From contig PAQY01000002.1 in the NCBI GenBank assembly GCA_002709955.1, positions 480,448 to 544,447 on the forward strand: a stretch of 64,000 nucleotides of DNA, read 5' to 3'. A program made the position numbers and the translations under genes. The notes under the pieces were generated by a model. It saw nothing but the letters and a program-made list of their open reading frames with translations. It was not told where the DNA came from and did not search any database. This DNA comes from Rhodospirillaceae bacterium (GTDB lineage Bacteria; Pseudomonadota; Alphaproteobacteria; UBA8366; Aestuariispiraceae). Below are positions 27,416 to 39,941 of the stretch, in pieces. Position 1 is the stretch's first letter. Every line of letters begins with the position of its first letter.

Positions 27416-27745
27416 ATGGAAAATATCATTCTGATCGTTCACCTGTTGATTGCCATTGCATTGATTGGCGTCATTTTGCTGCAACGCTCTGAAGGCGGCG
27501 CGTTGGGCATGGGCGGTGGTTCCGGCGGTGGTGGCGGTGGCATGTTCTCTGCCCGTGGGGCGGCAAATGCCCTGACCCGGACAACGGCCATTCTGGCGGC
27601 CTGCTTTATTGCAACCAGCCTGACGCTGGCAATTCTTGCAGGCGGTCATAAGAATACCGAATCGATTTTCGATTCGGCCCCTGCTGAAACCACAGCACCG
27701 GCCCCGGTCGATGATGGAACGCCTGTCGTCCCCACATCGGAGTGA
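27416..27745 (+). CDS. secG: preprotein translocase subunit SecG
   Basis: 109 residues. Two membrane helices lie at about 2-22 (IILIVHLLIAIALIGVILL) and 55-75, joined by a Gly-rich loop (LGMGGGSGGGGGGMFSARG). It adds to SecYE at the inner membrane to speed protein export. A short acidic and Pro/Thr tail follows. Its position between tpiA and pyrG is conserved in alphaproteobacteria. A terminator-like hairpin follows at 27771-27800. Confidence 0.95.
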   Translation: MENIILIVHLLIAIALIGVILLQRSEGGALGMGGGSGGGGGGMFSARGAANALTRTTAILAACFIATSLTLAILAGGHKNTESIFDSAPAETTAPAPVDDGTPVVPTSE

Positions 27746-27770
27746 TCGGCGAAAATACAATGATATCAAG

Positions 27771-27800
27771 GAAGGCGGCGCAATTGCCGCCTTCTTCTTT
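27771..27800 (+). terminator. intrinsic terminator after secG
   Basis: A 9-bp perfect stem GAAGGCGGC/GCCGCCTTC with loop GCAATT is followed by TTCTTT. It lies 25 bp past the secG stop and about 70 bp before pyrG, so pyrG probably has its own promoter. Confidence 0.75.
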
Positions 27801-27861
27801 GGGTCGGATTTCGCATCCGTGCGGATCAGGCTTGTCAGACGAAAGCCAAAGGATACAGTGA

Positions 27862-29508
<1,647 letters not shown>

Positions 29509-29539
29509 TCGCAGCCCCGTCTTATCAAGGATCGTTCAG

Positions 29540-30379
29540 ATGCAGCAGCATACCGTCACGCTTGGCCAGATCGAAATTGCCAATCACAAGCCGTTCGTGC
29601 TGATCGCCGGGCCCTGTCAGATGGAAAGCCGCGATCATGCCCTGGATATGAGCGGCCGCTTGAAAGAAATCTGCGACGGGCTGGGCATCTCCCTGATCTA
29701 TAAGACCAGCTATGACAAGGCGAACCGCACCTCCCTGAAGGGTCAGCGCGGCATGGGCCTGGATAAAGCGCTGGCGGTGTTTCAGGAAGTCAAAGACACC
29801 TATAAAATTCCCGTGCTGACCGATGTGCATGAGCGGGATCATTGTGCGGTCGTGGCCGATGTTGTCGATGTCCTGCAAATCCCAGCCTTCCTGTGTCGCC
29901 AGACCGACCTGCTGATCGCGGCGGCGCAAACAGGGCGGGTGGTGAATGTGAAAAAGGGTCAGTTCCTGGCCCCCTGGGATATGAAAAATGTCGTCGCCAA
30001 ACTGGTCGACAGCGGCAATTCCAATGTTCTGGTAACCGAACGCGGCGCAAGTTTTGGCTATAACACGCTGGTCACCGATTTCCGCAGCCTGCCGACAATG
30101 GCGCAACAGACCGGTATGCCCGTTGTCTTCGATGCCACCCATTCGGTGCAACAGCCAGGCGGGCAGGGCACGTCCAGCGGCGGCCAGCGCGAATTTGTGC
30201 CGGTCCTGGCCCGTGCGGCGGTGGCCGTGGGCGTGGCGGCCCTGTTCATGGAAACCCATCAGGACCCGGATAATGCACCGTCCGATGGTCCGAATATGGT
30301 CCCCATCGACCAGATGGCGGATCTGCTGCTGACCCTTCAGAATTACGATCGGATTACCAAAGCCACTTTGTCGGCGTAA
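29540..30379 (+). CDS. kdsA: 2-dehydro-3-deoxyphosphooctonate aldolase (KDO-8-P synthase)
   Basis: 279 residues. The family signatures are [18 protein letters not shown] near the start, [15 protein letters not shown], and [12 protein letters not shown]. It condenses PEP with arabinose-5-phosphate to KDO-8-P for lipopolysaccharide, so the cell makes a KDO-containing outer membrane. The Asn of YDKANR marks the metal-independent type, since metal-dependent forms have Cys in that place. The ATG at 29540 is 31 bp after pyrG; a longer upstream frame is antisense noise. Confidence 0.96.
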   Translation: MQQHTVTLGQIEIANHKPFVLIAGPCQMESRDHALDMSGRLKEICDGLGISLIYKTSYDKANRTSLKGQRGMGLDKALAVFQEVKDTYKIPVLTDVHERDHCAVVADVVDVLQIPAFLCRQTDLLIAAAQTGRVVNVKKGQFLAPWDMKNVVAKLVDSGNSNVLVTERGASFGYNTLVTDFRSLPTMAQQTGMPVVFDATHSVQQPGGQGTSSGGQREFVPVLARAAVAVGVAALFMETHQDPDNAPSDGPNMVPIDQMADLLLTLQNYDRITKATLSA

Positions 30380-30383
30380 TCCA

Positions 30384-31142
30384 ATGGGGGATGTTTCGCT
30401 GGAAACTCTTATCCCTATTCTGGCGATATACCTGCTGGCTGGATTTTCCAAAGGGATTGTTGGGCTTGGCCTGCCAACCATCGGGATCGCTTTGGCAACG
30501 ATATTTGTCGGACTGGACACGGCCTTGGCCTATGCCACGCTGCCGGTGGTCCTGACCAATCTGTATCAGGCGCTGGTGGGGGGGCATTTCACGATAGTTT
30601 GGCGTCGCACATGGCCCATGATGCTGATCGCAGCCCTCTTCACCGCTATGGCGACAGGATTGTTTACCCTGGTCGATCAGAATGTTCTGACGATCTTCCT
30701 GGGTACCATTCTGATTGTGTATTCAGCCCTGACCCTGAAGACGATCACGCTGTCGCCGCCGGGGCGTCATGATGTCTGGATTTCACCGATCATAGGCGCG
30801 GTGACCGGGATTGTGACCGGGATAACCGGATCGTCCGTTGTGCCGGGCGTATTATACCTGCAATCCCTGAACCTGCCTCGGGATGCCTTTGTTCAGTCGC
30901 TGGGTATCCTGTTCACGGTCACCTATATTGGTTTGATCGTTGGTTTGGATCATCATGATATCCTGACCGGTCAGGTTCTTGGCGTATCTGCTATTGCCAT
31001 CATACCCGCCCTTATCGGAATGACGCTTGGAATGCGAATTCGGCGGCGTATCCCGGAAGATCAGTTTCGCACGGTCTTCCTGTTGGTCATTCTGCTGCTT
31101 GGCGTCTATCTGTTCCTTCGGTCCTTATGGCGCTTTCTGTGA
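30384..31142 (+). CDS. TauE/SafE-family (TSUP) membrane permease
   Basis: 252 residues with about seven to eight membrane helices and glycine-rich repeats. The two halves open with LAIYLLAGFSKGIVGLGLPT and IGAVTGIVTGITGSSVVPG, the internal repeat of the TSUP family. Members export or import sulfite, sulfoacetate, organosulfonates or other small anions, and the substrate cannot be told here. It starts 4 bp after kdsA but is not a usual member of that cluster, so it appears to be a lineage-specific insertion before eno. Confidence 0.85.
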   Translation: MGDVSLETLIPILAIYLLAGFSKGIVGLGLPTIGIALATIFVGLDTALAYATLPVVLTNLYQALVGGHFTIVWRRTWPMMLIAALFTAMATGLFTLVDQNVLTIFLGTILIVYSALTLKTITLSPPGRHDVWISPIIGAVTGIVTGITGSSVVPGVLYLQSLNLPRDAFVQSLGILFTVTYIGLIVGLDHHDILTGQVLGVSAIAIIPALIGMTLGMRIRRRIPEDQFRTVFLLVILLLGVYLFLRSLWRFL

Positions 31143-31198
31143 TCACAGCCCGGCGATTGCCCCAGATAAGTTTGGGCGCTATAAGTCGCGCGACTTAA

Positions 31199-32497
<1,299 letters not shown>

Positions 32498-32534
32498 TCT
32501 GTAAATATACCGTCTGCGGCCCCTTTTTTCAGGA

Positions 32535-32836
32535 TAACCGCAAAGGGCGCAGAGAAGGCGCGAAGGACGCGGAGGGGATGGTGCGTTATGGCGTTCCGCG
32601 TCTTACCTTCCGCGCCATTCTCATCCTGAGGAGGCGCGACAGCGCCGTCTCGAAGGATGCGCGGTAAGTCTGATGCTTACAGTGGGCTCGCCCTTCGAGA
32701 CGCTGCGCTCCTCAGAGTGAGGGAGTATTTATCCTGAAATACCGTCATCCCGGACGTGATCCGGGGTCCAGGGTGGCAGGCGCGATTGATGCTTCTGGCT
32801 CTGGGTACCCGCCTGCGCGGGTGTGACGAGATGGTA
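32535..32836 (+). repeat. composite intergenic repeat, copy 2 (complete A-B-C)
   Basis: Module A (about 32535-32615) has AGAAGGCGCGAAGGACGCGG. Module B (about 32616-32725) is an imperfect inverted repeat: CTCATCCTGAGGAGGCGCG and GTCTCGAAGGATG on the left match CCCTTCGAGACG and GCGCTCCTCAGAGTGAGG on the right in reverse complement. Module C (about 32741-32836) runs from CGTCATCCCGGACGTGATCC to GCGCGGGTGTGACGA, whose ends are also roughly inverted. This is the most complete copy. Confidence 0.88.
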
Positions 32837-32841
32837 AAGAT

Positions 32842-33093
32842 TAACCGCAAAGAGCGCAGAGAAGGCGCGAAGGACGCGGAGGGGATGCTGCGTTATGGCG
32901 TTCCACGTCTGCCCTTCCGCGCCATTCTCATCCTGAGGAGGTGCGACAGCGCCGTCTCGAAGGATGCGCTGTAAGTCCGGTGGTTACAGACAGATCACCC
33001 TTCGAGACGCTGCGCTCCTCAGGGTGAGGGTGTAAATGTCTAATACATCGTCATCCCGGACGTGATCCGGGGTCCAGGGTGGCAGGTGCGATT
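32842..33093 (+). repeat. composite intergenic repeat, copy 3 (tandem, module C truncated)
   Basis: Begins 307 bp after the start of copy 2 in the same orientation. Modules A (about 32842-32922) and B (about 32923-33031) are almost identical to copy 2, and module C starts at about 33048 but loses similarity after GGTCCAGGGTGGCAGG. The 307-bp period shows tandem duplication of the whole composite unit, not separate insertions. Confidence 0.87.
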
Positions 33094-33422
33094 GTACAGG
33101 CGCGCGTTATCTTCCGTCTTAGACTCGCTTTGGTGAGAAGCAGTCGCTGTTTCGGGATGCAGTTTGGGGAGGGGAAGGGGGATACATATGGGGTATCGAC
33201 AGGCACCGCCATGTCAGCAATTTTGACCTTTAAGGCGCGGCATTTGCTTCTAGCGCCTGATTTCCCGCCATATACCATATCATGACTCACCTACCACTGC
33301 TTGAGTTCAGGGGTCCTCTGATAGGCAATATATGCCACCAGAATGGGCAAAAAGTTCCTACTAAGTTATTGAAAATATTGCCCATTGACGCGGACTCGGT
33401 TCCGTGATTCAAGGGGTGTGCT

Positions 33423-33743
33423 ATGACTCTATTCGATGAACTTCATAGGCGCTTTCGCCATATCGCGTTCCCGGCTTTGGGGGCGTGCGTTCTCGTTTAC
33501 TTTGCCTATCATACAATCCAGGGGGATCGCGGTCTGTTGTCCCTGATGCGCATATCCAATGAGGTGGAGCGTGCGCAGCATGCCTTGAATGATCTGCGGG
33601 AGCAGCGCTTGACCCTGGAACATCGTGTCGGGCTGTTGGATCGACGCAGTCTGGATCTGGATATGCTGGAAGAACGGATGCGCCTGGACCTGCAAAAGAT
33701 CCATGAGGATGAGGTCGTCATCTTCCTAACGCCCAACAGCTAG
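33423..33743 (+). CDS. ftsB: cell division protein FtsB / septum formation initiator family
   Basis: 106 residues. A short N-terminus precedes one membrane helix (about 14-32, AFPALGACVLVYFAYHTIQG) and then a coiled coil (about 40-80, LMRISNEVERAQHALNDLREQR). The FtsB/DivIC pattern is clear. It joins FtsL and FtsQ at the septum. Its place between eno and pdhA is conserved in alphaproteobacteria. ATG at 33423 follows AAGGGGTG. Confidence 0.92.
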   Translation: MTLFDELHRRFRHIAFPALGACVLVYFAYHTIQGDRGLLSLMRISNEVERAQHALNDLREQRLTLEHRVGLLDRRSLDLDMLEERMRLDLQKIHEDEVVIFLTPNS

Positions 33744-34109
33744 CCAGATCGCGCCCAAGCAGTTGTCTTGCATATTTGGTGGATGGGGCGAAGCTGTTAA
33801 ATTCATGACAAATTATTGACCGGGTTTACGTGTGCGTCATGCTGCACTGCGTCAAAAAAAGTGTGTTTCAATCAATTCAACTTAAATTCAGTTAAGTATC
33901 ACTTTATTGTGGTAAATCAATAATTTGCTTAGGCTATTGATTTGCCCCCTAAAACCAAGTACCGATTCCAGTGGATGTTTCGGGCAGGCTATAAATCCTA
34001 TGGGCCGCGCCCCTGAAACAAGAAATTTGGTCGGGCTTTCCGTATTCATCGCGTGGATGGCCCGCCGTAAATTGGATCTCTGTAAGAGACCTGAACGAGG
34101 GGACAACCG
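33744..34109. other. intergenic region upstream of pdhA
   Basis: 366 bp, AT-rich in its middle (about 33790-33935), with no open frame carrying a ribosome-binding site, no tRNA and no strong hairpin. It probably contains the promoter of the pyruvate dehydrogenase operon. I see no recognisable operator. Confidence 0.55.
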
Positions 34110-35150
34110 ATGGCGAAAAAGGCAACCGCGAAACGCGCGGCTGGCAAAGCGGCTTCTAAGTCTGCGCCTGCCAAGACGGCGAAAGTCAGCAAAAGCGACT
34201 TGATGGATTATTATAAGAACATGCTGTTGATCCGCCGCTTTGAGGAAAAGGCGGGGCAGTTATATGGCATGGGTCTGATCGGTGGGTTTTGTCACCTCTA
34301 TATCGGGCAGGAAGCCGTTGTGACCGGCATGCAGGCCGCCACTAAAGAGGGCGATGCGGTCATCACCTCGTACCGGGATCATGGTCACATGCTGGCCTGT
34401 GGCATGGATCCCAAGGGGGTCATGGCGGAACTGACCGGGCGCGAAGGCGGCTATTCCAAGGGCAAGGGCGGTTCCATGCACATGTTCTCCAAGGAAAAGC
34501 ATTTCTATGGTGGGCATGGCATCGTTGGTGCGCAAATCCCGCTTGGGACCGGCATTGCCTTTGCCATGAAATACAATGAGACGGATAATGTCTGCATGGC
34601 CTATACCGGCGATGGCGCGATGAATCAGGGGCAGGTTTATGAGGCCTTTAACATGGCCGCCCTGTGGAAATTGCCGGTAATCTATGTCATTGAAAACAAT
34701 AAATATGGTATGGGAACCTCTGTGGAGCGGATTTCCGCATCCGGGGCCAATCTGCATGATCGCGGTAAGGCTTACGGCATACCGGGTGATGAAGTGGATG
34801 GCATGGATGTGGTCGCTGTGCATGAAGCGGCTGAAAAAGCCGTGGCGCACTGCCGCGCTGGAAAAGGCCCCTATATCCTGGAAATGAAGACCTATCGTTA
34901 TCGCGGCCATTCCATGTCGGATCCGGCGAAGTATCGCTCTAAGGAAGAGGTCAATAAGGTGCGGTCGACCTCCGACCCGATCGATCGGGTGAAGGCGACA
35001 TTGATCGATGATGGTCACGCCAGCGAGGAAGATCTGAAAGAAATCGACAAGCAGGTGAAGGCCGTCGTGTCGGATGCCGCAGATTTCGCACAGTCCAGCC
35101 CAGAGCCGGATGTGAAAGAATTGTGGACCGATGTGCTTTTGGAAGCCTGA
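34110..35150 (+). CDS. pdhA: pyruvate dehydrogenase E1 component, alpha subunit
   Basis: 346 residues. A basic Ala/Lys-rich N-terminal tail (about 1-28) precedes the catalytic domain. The thiamine diphosphate motif is TGDGAMNQGQVYEAFNMAAL near 170, and the phosphorylation-loop region YRYRGHSMSDPAKYRSKEEV follows. With PdhB it decarboxylates pyruvate and reductively acetylates lipoyl groups on PdhC. It is the first gene of pdhA-pdhB-pdhC-lpd with 34 bp to pdhB. The start follows GAGGGG. Confidence 0.97.
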   Translation: MAKKATAKRAAGKAASKSAPAKTAKVSKSDLMDYYKNMLLIRRFEEKAGQLYGMGLIGGFCHLYIGQEAVVTGMQAATKEGDAVITSYRDHGHMLACGMDPKGVMAELTGREGGYSKGKGGSMHMFSKEKHFYGGHGIVGAQIPLGTGIAFAMKYNETDNVCMAYTGDGAMNQGQVYEAFNMAALWKLPVIYVIENNKYGMGTSVERISASGANLHDRGKAYGIPGDEVDGMDVVAVHEAAEKAVAHCRAGKGPYILEMKTYRYRGHSMSDPAKYRSKEEVNKVRSTSDPIDRVKATLIDDGHASEEDLKEIDKQVKAVVSDAADFAQSSPEPDVKELWTDVLLEA

Positions 35151-35184
35151 ACGGGCACCGCTGACAGATAAGGATATTAAATAA

Positions 35185-36567
35185 ATGGCTATTCAACTGC
35201 TGATGCCGGCGCTGTCGCCCACAATGACTGAGGGCACCCTGGCAAAATGGATTGTGAAAGAAGGCGATACGGTTGCTGCCGGTGATGTGATGGCAGAGAT
35301 CGAAACCGACAAGGCGACAATGGAGTTCGAGGCGACCGACGAGGGCGTGATCGGCAAAATCCTGGTTCCGGAAGGCACCGAAGGGGTTGCCGTCAATACG
35401 CCCATCGCCGTGCTGTTGGAAGAGGGCGAAGATGCCAGCGCTGCGGAGGATGCCGCGACGGAAGCTCAGTCTGCCCCGGCAGAAGAGAAATCGCAGTCCA
35501 GCAAGGAAGACGCCCCGGCTGAGAAGGCACCCGCAACACCCAAGGCGGCTGAGGCCCCTGCGCCGGAGCCGGAATGGGATGGCGCGATGAAATCGCAAAC
35601 CGTGCGGGAGGCACTGCGCGATGCCATGGCCGAAGAAATGCGTCGCGACGGCCGGGTGTTCCTGATGGGGGAAGAAGTCGCCCAGTATCAGGGGGCCTAT
35701 AAGATTTCTCAGGGTCTGCTGGATGAATTTGGCGACAAGCGCGTGATCGATACGCCCATTACCGAACACGGCTTTGCCGGTCTTGGCGTCGGCGCGGCCT
35801 TTACAGGGTTGCGGCCGATTGTCGAATTCATGACCTTTAACTTTGCCATGCAGGCGATGGATCAGATCATCAATTCCGCGGCGAAGACCTTGTATATGTC
35901 GGGTGGTCAGATGGGGGCCCCCATCGTGTTCCGGGGCCCGAACGGGGCTGCGGCGCGGGTTGGTGCCCAGCATTCCCAATGCTATGCCAGCTGGTATGCG
36001 CATTGTCCGGGCCTGAAGGTTGTATCGCCCTACAGCGCGGCGGATGCGAAAGGGTTGCTGAAATCTGCGATCCGCGATCCGAATCCGGTGATCTTCTTGG
36101 AAAACGAGATCATGTACGGCAAGACCTTTGACGTTCCTGATACCGATGATTGGACGGTGCCAATCGGAAAGGCAAAGATTGTACGCTCTGGCACCGATGT
36201 CACGATTGCAGCGTTCTCCATCATGGTGGGCAAAGCCTTGGAAGCCGCCGACGCCCTGGCAGAGGCTGGGATCAGTGCAGAGGTTATTGACCTGCGCACC
36301 ATTCGCCCCCTGGACACCGCGACAGTTATCGAGTCCGTGAAAAAGACGAACAGATTGGTATCTGTTGAAGAGGGTTGGCCTTTTGCCGGGATTGGGTCGG
36401 AACTTGGCATGATGCTGATGGAACAGGCCTTTGATTATCTGGACGCCCCGGTGGCGCGGGTTGCGGGCGCGGATGTCCCGATGCCCTATGCCGCCAATCT
36501 TGAGGCCCTGGCGCTGCCACAGGCTGATCACATCGTCCAGGCGGCCCGTGCCGTTTGTTACCGCTAA
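35185..36567 (+). CDS. pdhB: pyruvate dehydrogenase E1 component, beta subunit with N-terminal lipoyl domain
   Basis: 460 residues. An N-terminal lipoyl domain (1-78) carries the lipoylated Lys43 in [10 protein letters not shown], followed by an Ala/Pro/Glu-rich linker (about 80-130) and the E1-beta body (about 137-460, [20 protein letters not shown]). Fusion of lipoyl domain and E1-beta is typical of alphaproteobacteria. Its lipoyl-coding DNA is closely similar to that of pdhC. Together with pdhA it forms the heterotetrameric decarboxylase. Confidence 0.97.
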   Translation: MAIQLLMPALSPTMTEGTLAKWIVKEGDTVAAGDVMAEIETDKATMEFEATDEGVIGKILVPEGTEGVAVNTPIAVLLEEGEDASAAEDAATEAQSAPAEEKSQSSKEDAPAEKAPATPKAAEAPAPEPEWDGAMKSQTVREALRDAMAEEMRRDGRVFLMGEEVAQYQGAYKISQGLLDEFGDKRVIDTPITEHGFAGLGVGAAFTGLRPIVEFMTFNFAMQAMDQIINSAAKTLYMSGGQMGAPIVFRGPNGAAARVGAQHSQCYASWYAHCPGLKVVSPYSAADAKGLLKSAIRDPNPVIFLENEIMYGKTFDVPDTDDWTVPIGKAKIVRSGTDVTIAAFSIMVGKALEAADALAEAGISAEVIDLRTIRPLDTATVIESVKKTNRLVSVEEGWPFAGIGSELGMMLMEQAFDYLDAPVARVAGADVPMPYAANLEALALPQADHIVQAARAVCYR

Positions 36568-36588
36568 GGGCAGGAAGGGGATACGACA

Positions 36589-37947
36589 ATGGCAATCAAG
36601 ATCCTAATGCCGGCGCTGTCGCCGACCATGACAGAAGGCACATTGGCAAAATGGCTTTTGAAAGAGGGCGATAGCGTTGCGTCCGGTGATGTGATGGCGG
36701 AAATCGAAACCGATAAGGCAACGATGGAGTTTGAAGCCGTCGATGAAGGCATTATCGCCAAGATTCTGATTGAAGGCGGTACCGAGGGCGTCGCGGTCAA
36801 TGAACCCATCGCGATTCTGGCCGAAGAAGGCGAAGACATTGAAACCGCAATCGCGTCTGTAGGCGATTCCAAGTCGGAAGCCGCGGCTGCGAAAGGATCC
36901 GAACCGGCAAAGATGGAAAAGGCGGCTGAAAAGCCTGCATCGAAACCGGAACCCGCAGCAGAGAAACCGACCGAGAAGCCAGCTGCGTCCTCTGGGGATC
37001 GTATATTTGCCTCCCCCCTGGCGCGGCGCATGGCGGAAAATGAAGGGCTGGACCTGGCGAAACTGTCTGGGTCAGGCCCCCATGGCCGCATTGTGAAGCG
37101 CGATATTGAAGACGCCTTGTCCTCTGGTGCTGGGAAAGCGACCGCTGCATCCGACACGGCACCGGTAGATGCGCCCAAAGCAGCAGCCCCGGCAGCGGCG
37201 AAAGCAGCGGCCCCGGCGGAAGCGGTGCCCTCAGCGGATGATCCGATCTTCAAGATGCTGCCGGAGGCAGAGGCTGTCCCGCATTCCAATATGCGCAAGA
37301 CTATTGCCAAGCGCCTGACAGAATCGGCCCGTGATATTCCGCATTTCACCCTGCAGGTGGATGTCGAAATCGACAAGCTTTTGGCGATGCGCAAGCAATT
37401 GAACGAGCGGGACGGGGCGGATTACAAGATTTCCGTCAATGATTTCGTCATCAAGGCGACGGCGCTGGCCCTGACCCGTGTGCCAGATTGCAATGTCGCC
37501 TATACCGACAGTGCGATCCTGAAATTCAAAAAGGTCGATATGGCAATGGCGGTCGCCATTGATGGCGGCCTGATCACGCCCATTATCAAGGATTGCGCCT
37601 CCAAAGGTCTGGCAACGATTTCCAAGGAAGCCAAAGCCCTGGCCGCCAAGGCCCGCGACGGGAAACTGTCCCCCGAAGAATATCAGGGGGGCACGTTCAC
37701 CATTTCCAATCTGGGCATGTTCGGGGTGAAGACCTTTACCTCCATCATCAATCCGCCCCAGGGTGGCATTCTGTCCGTCGGGGCAGGGGAGCAACGCCCT
37801 GTCGTGAAGGATGGTGCGCTGGGCATGGCCACTGTGATGTCGTTGAGCCTGGCCGTTGACCATCGCTGTATTGATGGGGCGAGCGGTGCGGCCCTGGTGA
37901 AAGAACTTAAAGCGCTGATCGAAGACCCGATCGCCCTGATGCTGTGA
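36589..37947 (+). CDS. pdhC: dihydrolipoamide acetyltransferase (E2)
   Basis: 452 residues. A lipoyl domain (1-77, Lys43 in [10 protein letters not shown]), a flexible Ala/Pro-rich linker, a peripheral-subunit-binding domain (about 138-175, [20 protein letters not shown]) and a second linker lead to the catalytic core (about 222-452). The active-site His is in [10 protein letters not shown] near 424. It transfers acetyl from lipoyl to CoA and builds the complex core. It lies 21 bp after pdhB and 13 bp before lpd. Confidence 0.97.
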   Translation: MAIKILMPALSPTMTEGTLAKWLLKEGDSVASGDVMAEIETDKATMEFEAVDEGIIAKILIEGGTEGVAVNEPIAILAEEGEDIETAIASVGDSKSEAAAAKGSEPAKMEKAAEKPASKPEPAAEKPTEKPAASSGDRIFASPLARRMAENEGLDLAKLSGSGPHGRIVKRDIEDALSSGAGKATAASDTAPVDAPKAAAPAAAKAAAPAEAVPSADDPIFKMLPEAEAVPHSNMRKTIAKRLTESARDIPHFTLQVDVEIDKLLAMRKQLNERDGADYKISVNDFVIKATALALTRVPDCNVAYTDSAILKFKKVDMAMAVAIDGGLITPIIKDCASKGLATISKEAKALAAKARDGKLSPEEYQGGTFTISNLGMFGVKTFTSIINPPQGGILSVGAGEQRPVVKDGALGMATVMSLSLAVDHRCIDGASGAALVKELKALIEDPIALML

Positions 37948-37960
37948 ACGGAGACCCCTG

Positions 37961-39373
37961 ATGACCGATACCAATTTTGATGTAGTGATTGTTGGGGGTG
38001 GTCCGGGTGGCTATGTCGCGGCGATCCGTGCGGCACAGCTGGGCATGAAGGTTGCAGTGGTCGAGGCCAACCATCTGGGTGGGATCTGTCTGAATTGGGG
38101 CTGTATCCCGACCAAGGCACTGCTGCGCTCTGCGGAAATCTATCACTACATGAAAAAGGCCAAGGATTATGGCTTAAGCTGTGACAATCCAGGCTTTGAC
38201 CTGGATGCCGTGGTCAAGCGCAGCCGGGGTGTTTCCAAACAGTTGAATCAGGGTGTCGGCCATCTGTTGAAAAAGAACAAGGTCACCGTGATCGATGGCT
38301 GGGGCAAACTGGCAGGCGGATCCAAGGGGGCCCGCAAAGTCGCGGTCACGAAGGATGGCAAGGCCGTGACGGAACTGACAGGAAAGCATGTCATCCTGGC
38401 AACCGGTGCCCGTGCCCGGGAACTGCCGGGGCTGGAGGCGGACCATAAGCTGGTCTGGACCTATAAGGATGCGCTTGTGCCTGATACCATGCCCAAGAAG
38501 CTGCTGGTCATTGGATCTGGCGCAATCGGGATCGAATTTGCCAGCTTCTTTAACACATTGGGCGCGGAAACCACGGTTGTTGAGGTGATGGACCGGGTGC
38601 TTCCGGTGGAAGATGCGGAAATTTCCGCCTTTGCGAAGAAAGCCTTTGAAAAGCAGGGGATGAAAATCCTGGCGGGCGCATCGGTCAAAGAATTGAAGCG
38701 CGGCAAGGATACGGTGACCTGTGTTGTTGAACAGAAGGGCAAGACCCAGGAAATCACTGTCGATCGTGTGATCTCTGCGGTTGGTATCGTTGGCAATGTC
38801 GAGGATATCGGTCTGGAAGGCACCAAGATCAAAGTCGATAAAACCCATATTCAAACCAATGAATGGTCTGAAACCGATGAACCGGGCGTCTATGCCATCG
38901 GGGATCTGACAGGCCCGCCCTGGCTGGCCCATAAGGCGGAGCATGAAGGCGTGATCTGCATTGAAAAGATCGCGGGACTGAAGGGGGTGCATCCCCTGGC
39001 GGTGGACCGGATTCCCGGCTGCACCTATTGCCATCCCCAGGTGGCCTCAATCGGGCTTACCGAAGAAAAGGCCAAGTCCGCCGGGCATGATGTCAAAGTC
39101 GGACGGTTCAGCTTTATTGGCAATGGCAAGGCGATCGCACTGGGAGAGCCTGAAGGCCTGATCAAAACTGTGCTTGATGCGAAGACCGGGGAGTTGCTGG
39201 GGGCCCATATGATTGGGGCTGAAGTGACGGAATTGATCCAGGGATATTCCATTGCGAAAACCCTGGAAACGACGGAAGAAGACCTTATGCATACGGTCTT
39301 CCCGCATCCGACATTAAGCGAGATGATGCATGAGTCGGTGCTGGACGCCTATGGAAAGGTAATTCATATGTAG
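37961..39373 (+). CDS. lpdA: dihydrolipoyl dehydrogenase (E3)
   Basis: 470 residues. The FAD motif GGGPGGYVAAIRAAQLG is at the N-terminus, the redox disulfide Cys43/Cys48 in GGICLNWGCIPTK, and the NAD motif GSGAIGIEFASFF near 185. The C-terminal interface domain carries HPTLSE with the catalytic His. It reoxidises dihydrolipoyl groups. As the last gene of the pdh operon it is probably dedicated to pyruvate dehydrogenase. Confidence 0.97.
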   Translation: MTDTNFDVVIVGGGPGGYVAAIRAAQLGMKVAVVEANHLGGICLNWGCIPTKALLRSAEIYHYMKKAKDYGLSCDNPGFDLDAVVKRSRGVSKQLNQGVGHLLKKNKVTVIDGWGKLAGGSKGARKVAVTKDGKAVTELTGKHVILATGARARELPGLEADHKLVWTYKDALVPDTMPKKLLVIGSGAIGIEFASFFNTLGAETTVVEVMDRVLPVEDAEISAFAKKAFEKQGMKILAGASVKELKRGKDTVTCVVEQKGKTQEITVDRVISAVGIVGNVEDIGLEGTKIKVDKTHIQTNEWSETDEPGVYAIGDLTGPPWLAHKAEHEGVICIEKIAGLKGVHPLAVDRIPGCTYCHPQVASIGLTEEKAKSAGHDVKVGRFSFIGNGKAIALGEPEGLIKTVLDAKTGELLGAHMIGAEVTELIQGYSIAKTLETTEEDLMHTVFPHPTLSEMMHESVLDAYGKVIHM

Positions 39374-39535
39374 GGTAAGCTGTTGTTTTTTATGCGGAAA
39401 CATAAATTTTAAGTATTCCGCACAAATTCACAGCATAATTAATTAAAAATTATATAAAATTTTAGGCGTTTTGTCTTCTCTGTTGCGCGGTTCTGTGGCA
39501 CGTGTACACTCAGTTCAACAAGGGTAGTCGAAGCA

Positions 39536-39787
39536 ATGGATATTGTTGAGAGAGGGGCCAGCACGATGAAAGCCACCGAGCATCCGCATATCGCGGAAGT
39601 TCGTCGAGAACTGGTGTATGAAAACAATCGTTGGCGTCATCTTATGATCGTTGTGACGGACCTTTCGCTTGACCCCAGTGACCCCGGACACGATGCAAAA
39701 ACGTTAAATGAAATCATCCAATTGGTCGCCAATGCCGCAATTGAAAACAACAGCGGCTATCACGGTATTGTGGTTCGCAACCCTTAA
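39536..39787 (+). CDS. small protein of unknown function between lpd and lipA
   Basis: 83 residues, soluble, without signal peptide or membrane segment. Predicted beta-alpha pattern: ELVYENNRWRHLMIVVTDLS looks like two strands and AKTLNEIIQLVANAAIENN like a helix. I do not recognise a family. The first ATG (39536) and a second at 39566 are both possible; the second has AGAGAGG upstream at about 39547-39553. It lies alone after an AT-rich gap. The conserved-looking amphipathic pattern supports a real gene, but the function is unknown. Confidence 0.6.
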   Translation: MDIVERGASTMKATEHPHIAEVRRELVYENNRWRHLMIVVTDLSLDPSDPGHDAKTLNEIIQLVANAAIENNSGYHGIVVRNP

Positions 39788-39941
39788 TCCGTCGCCAATG
39801 CCGGACTGTACCGATTAAATCTAAATTTATACCCTAAATATCATCTGTTTTTCCTACTTTATTGCGGCACAGGCTTGACCCAACCGGTGTGACTCCTCAG
39901 TTTGTGAGGCATCATGATCCGCTGAGAAAGGCGTGTTTCGC

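Larger units (their letters stand above)
32498..33422. other. 925-bp repeat-rich gap between eno and ftsB
   Basis: Two tandem copies of the composite repeat fill about 32535-33093. The remaining 330 bp upstream of ftsB is plain sequence with no RNA gene. A 68-codon open frame (33079-33285) spans the repeat edge and has no family resemblance. An ftsB promoter should lie in the final 100 bp. Confidence 0.7.

Noticed and set aside
32498-33093. CRISPR array or rRNA/tRNA remnant in the repeat region
   Set aside because: Units are about 300 bp and contain palindromic modules without short direct repeats and unique spacers; no RNA gene signature.
33079-33285. 68-codon open frame after composite repeat copy 3
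   Set aside because: Begins inside the repeat, has no ribosome-binding site and no recognisable domain.
34951-36531. 526-codon antisense open frame across pdhA/pdhB
   Set aside because: Shadow of the lipoyl/E1 genes; composition is Arg/His/Gly-rich noise and the sense frames are certain.
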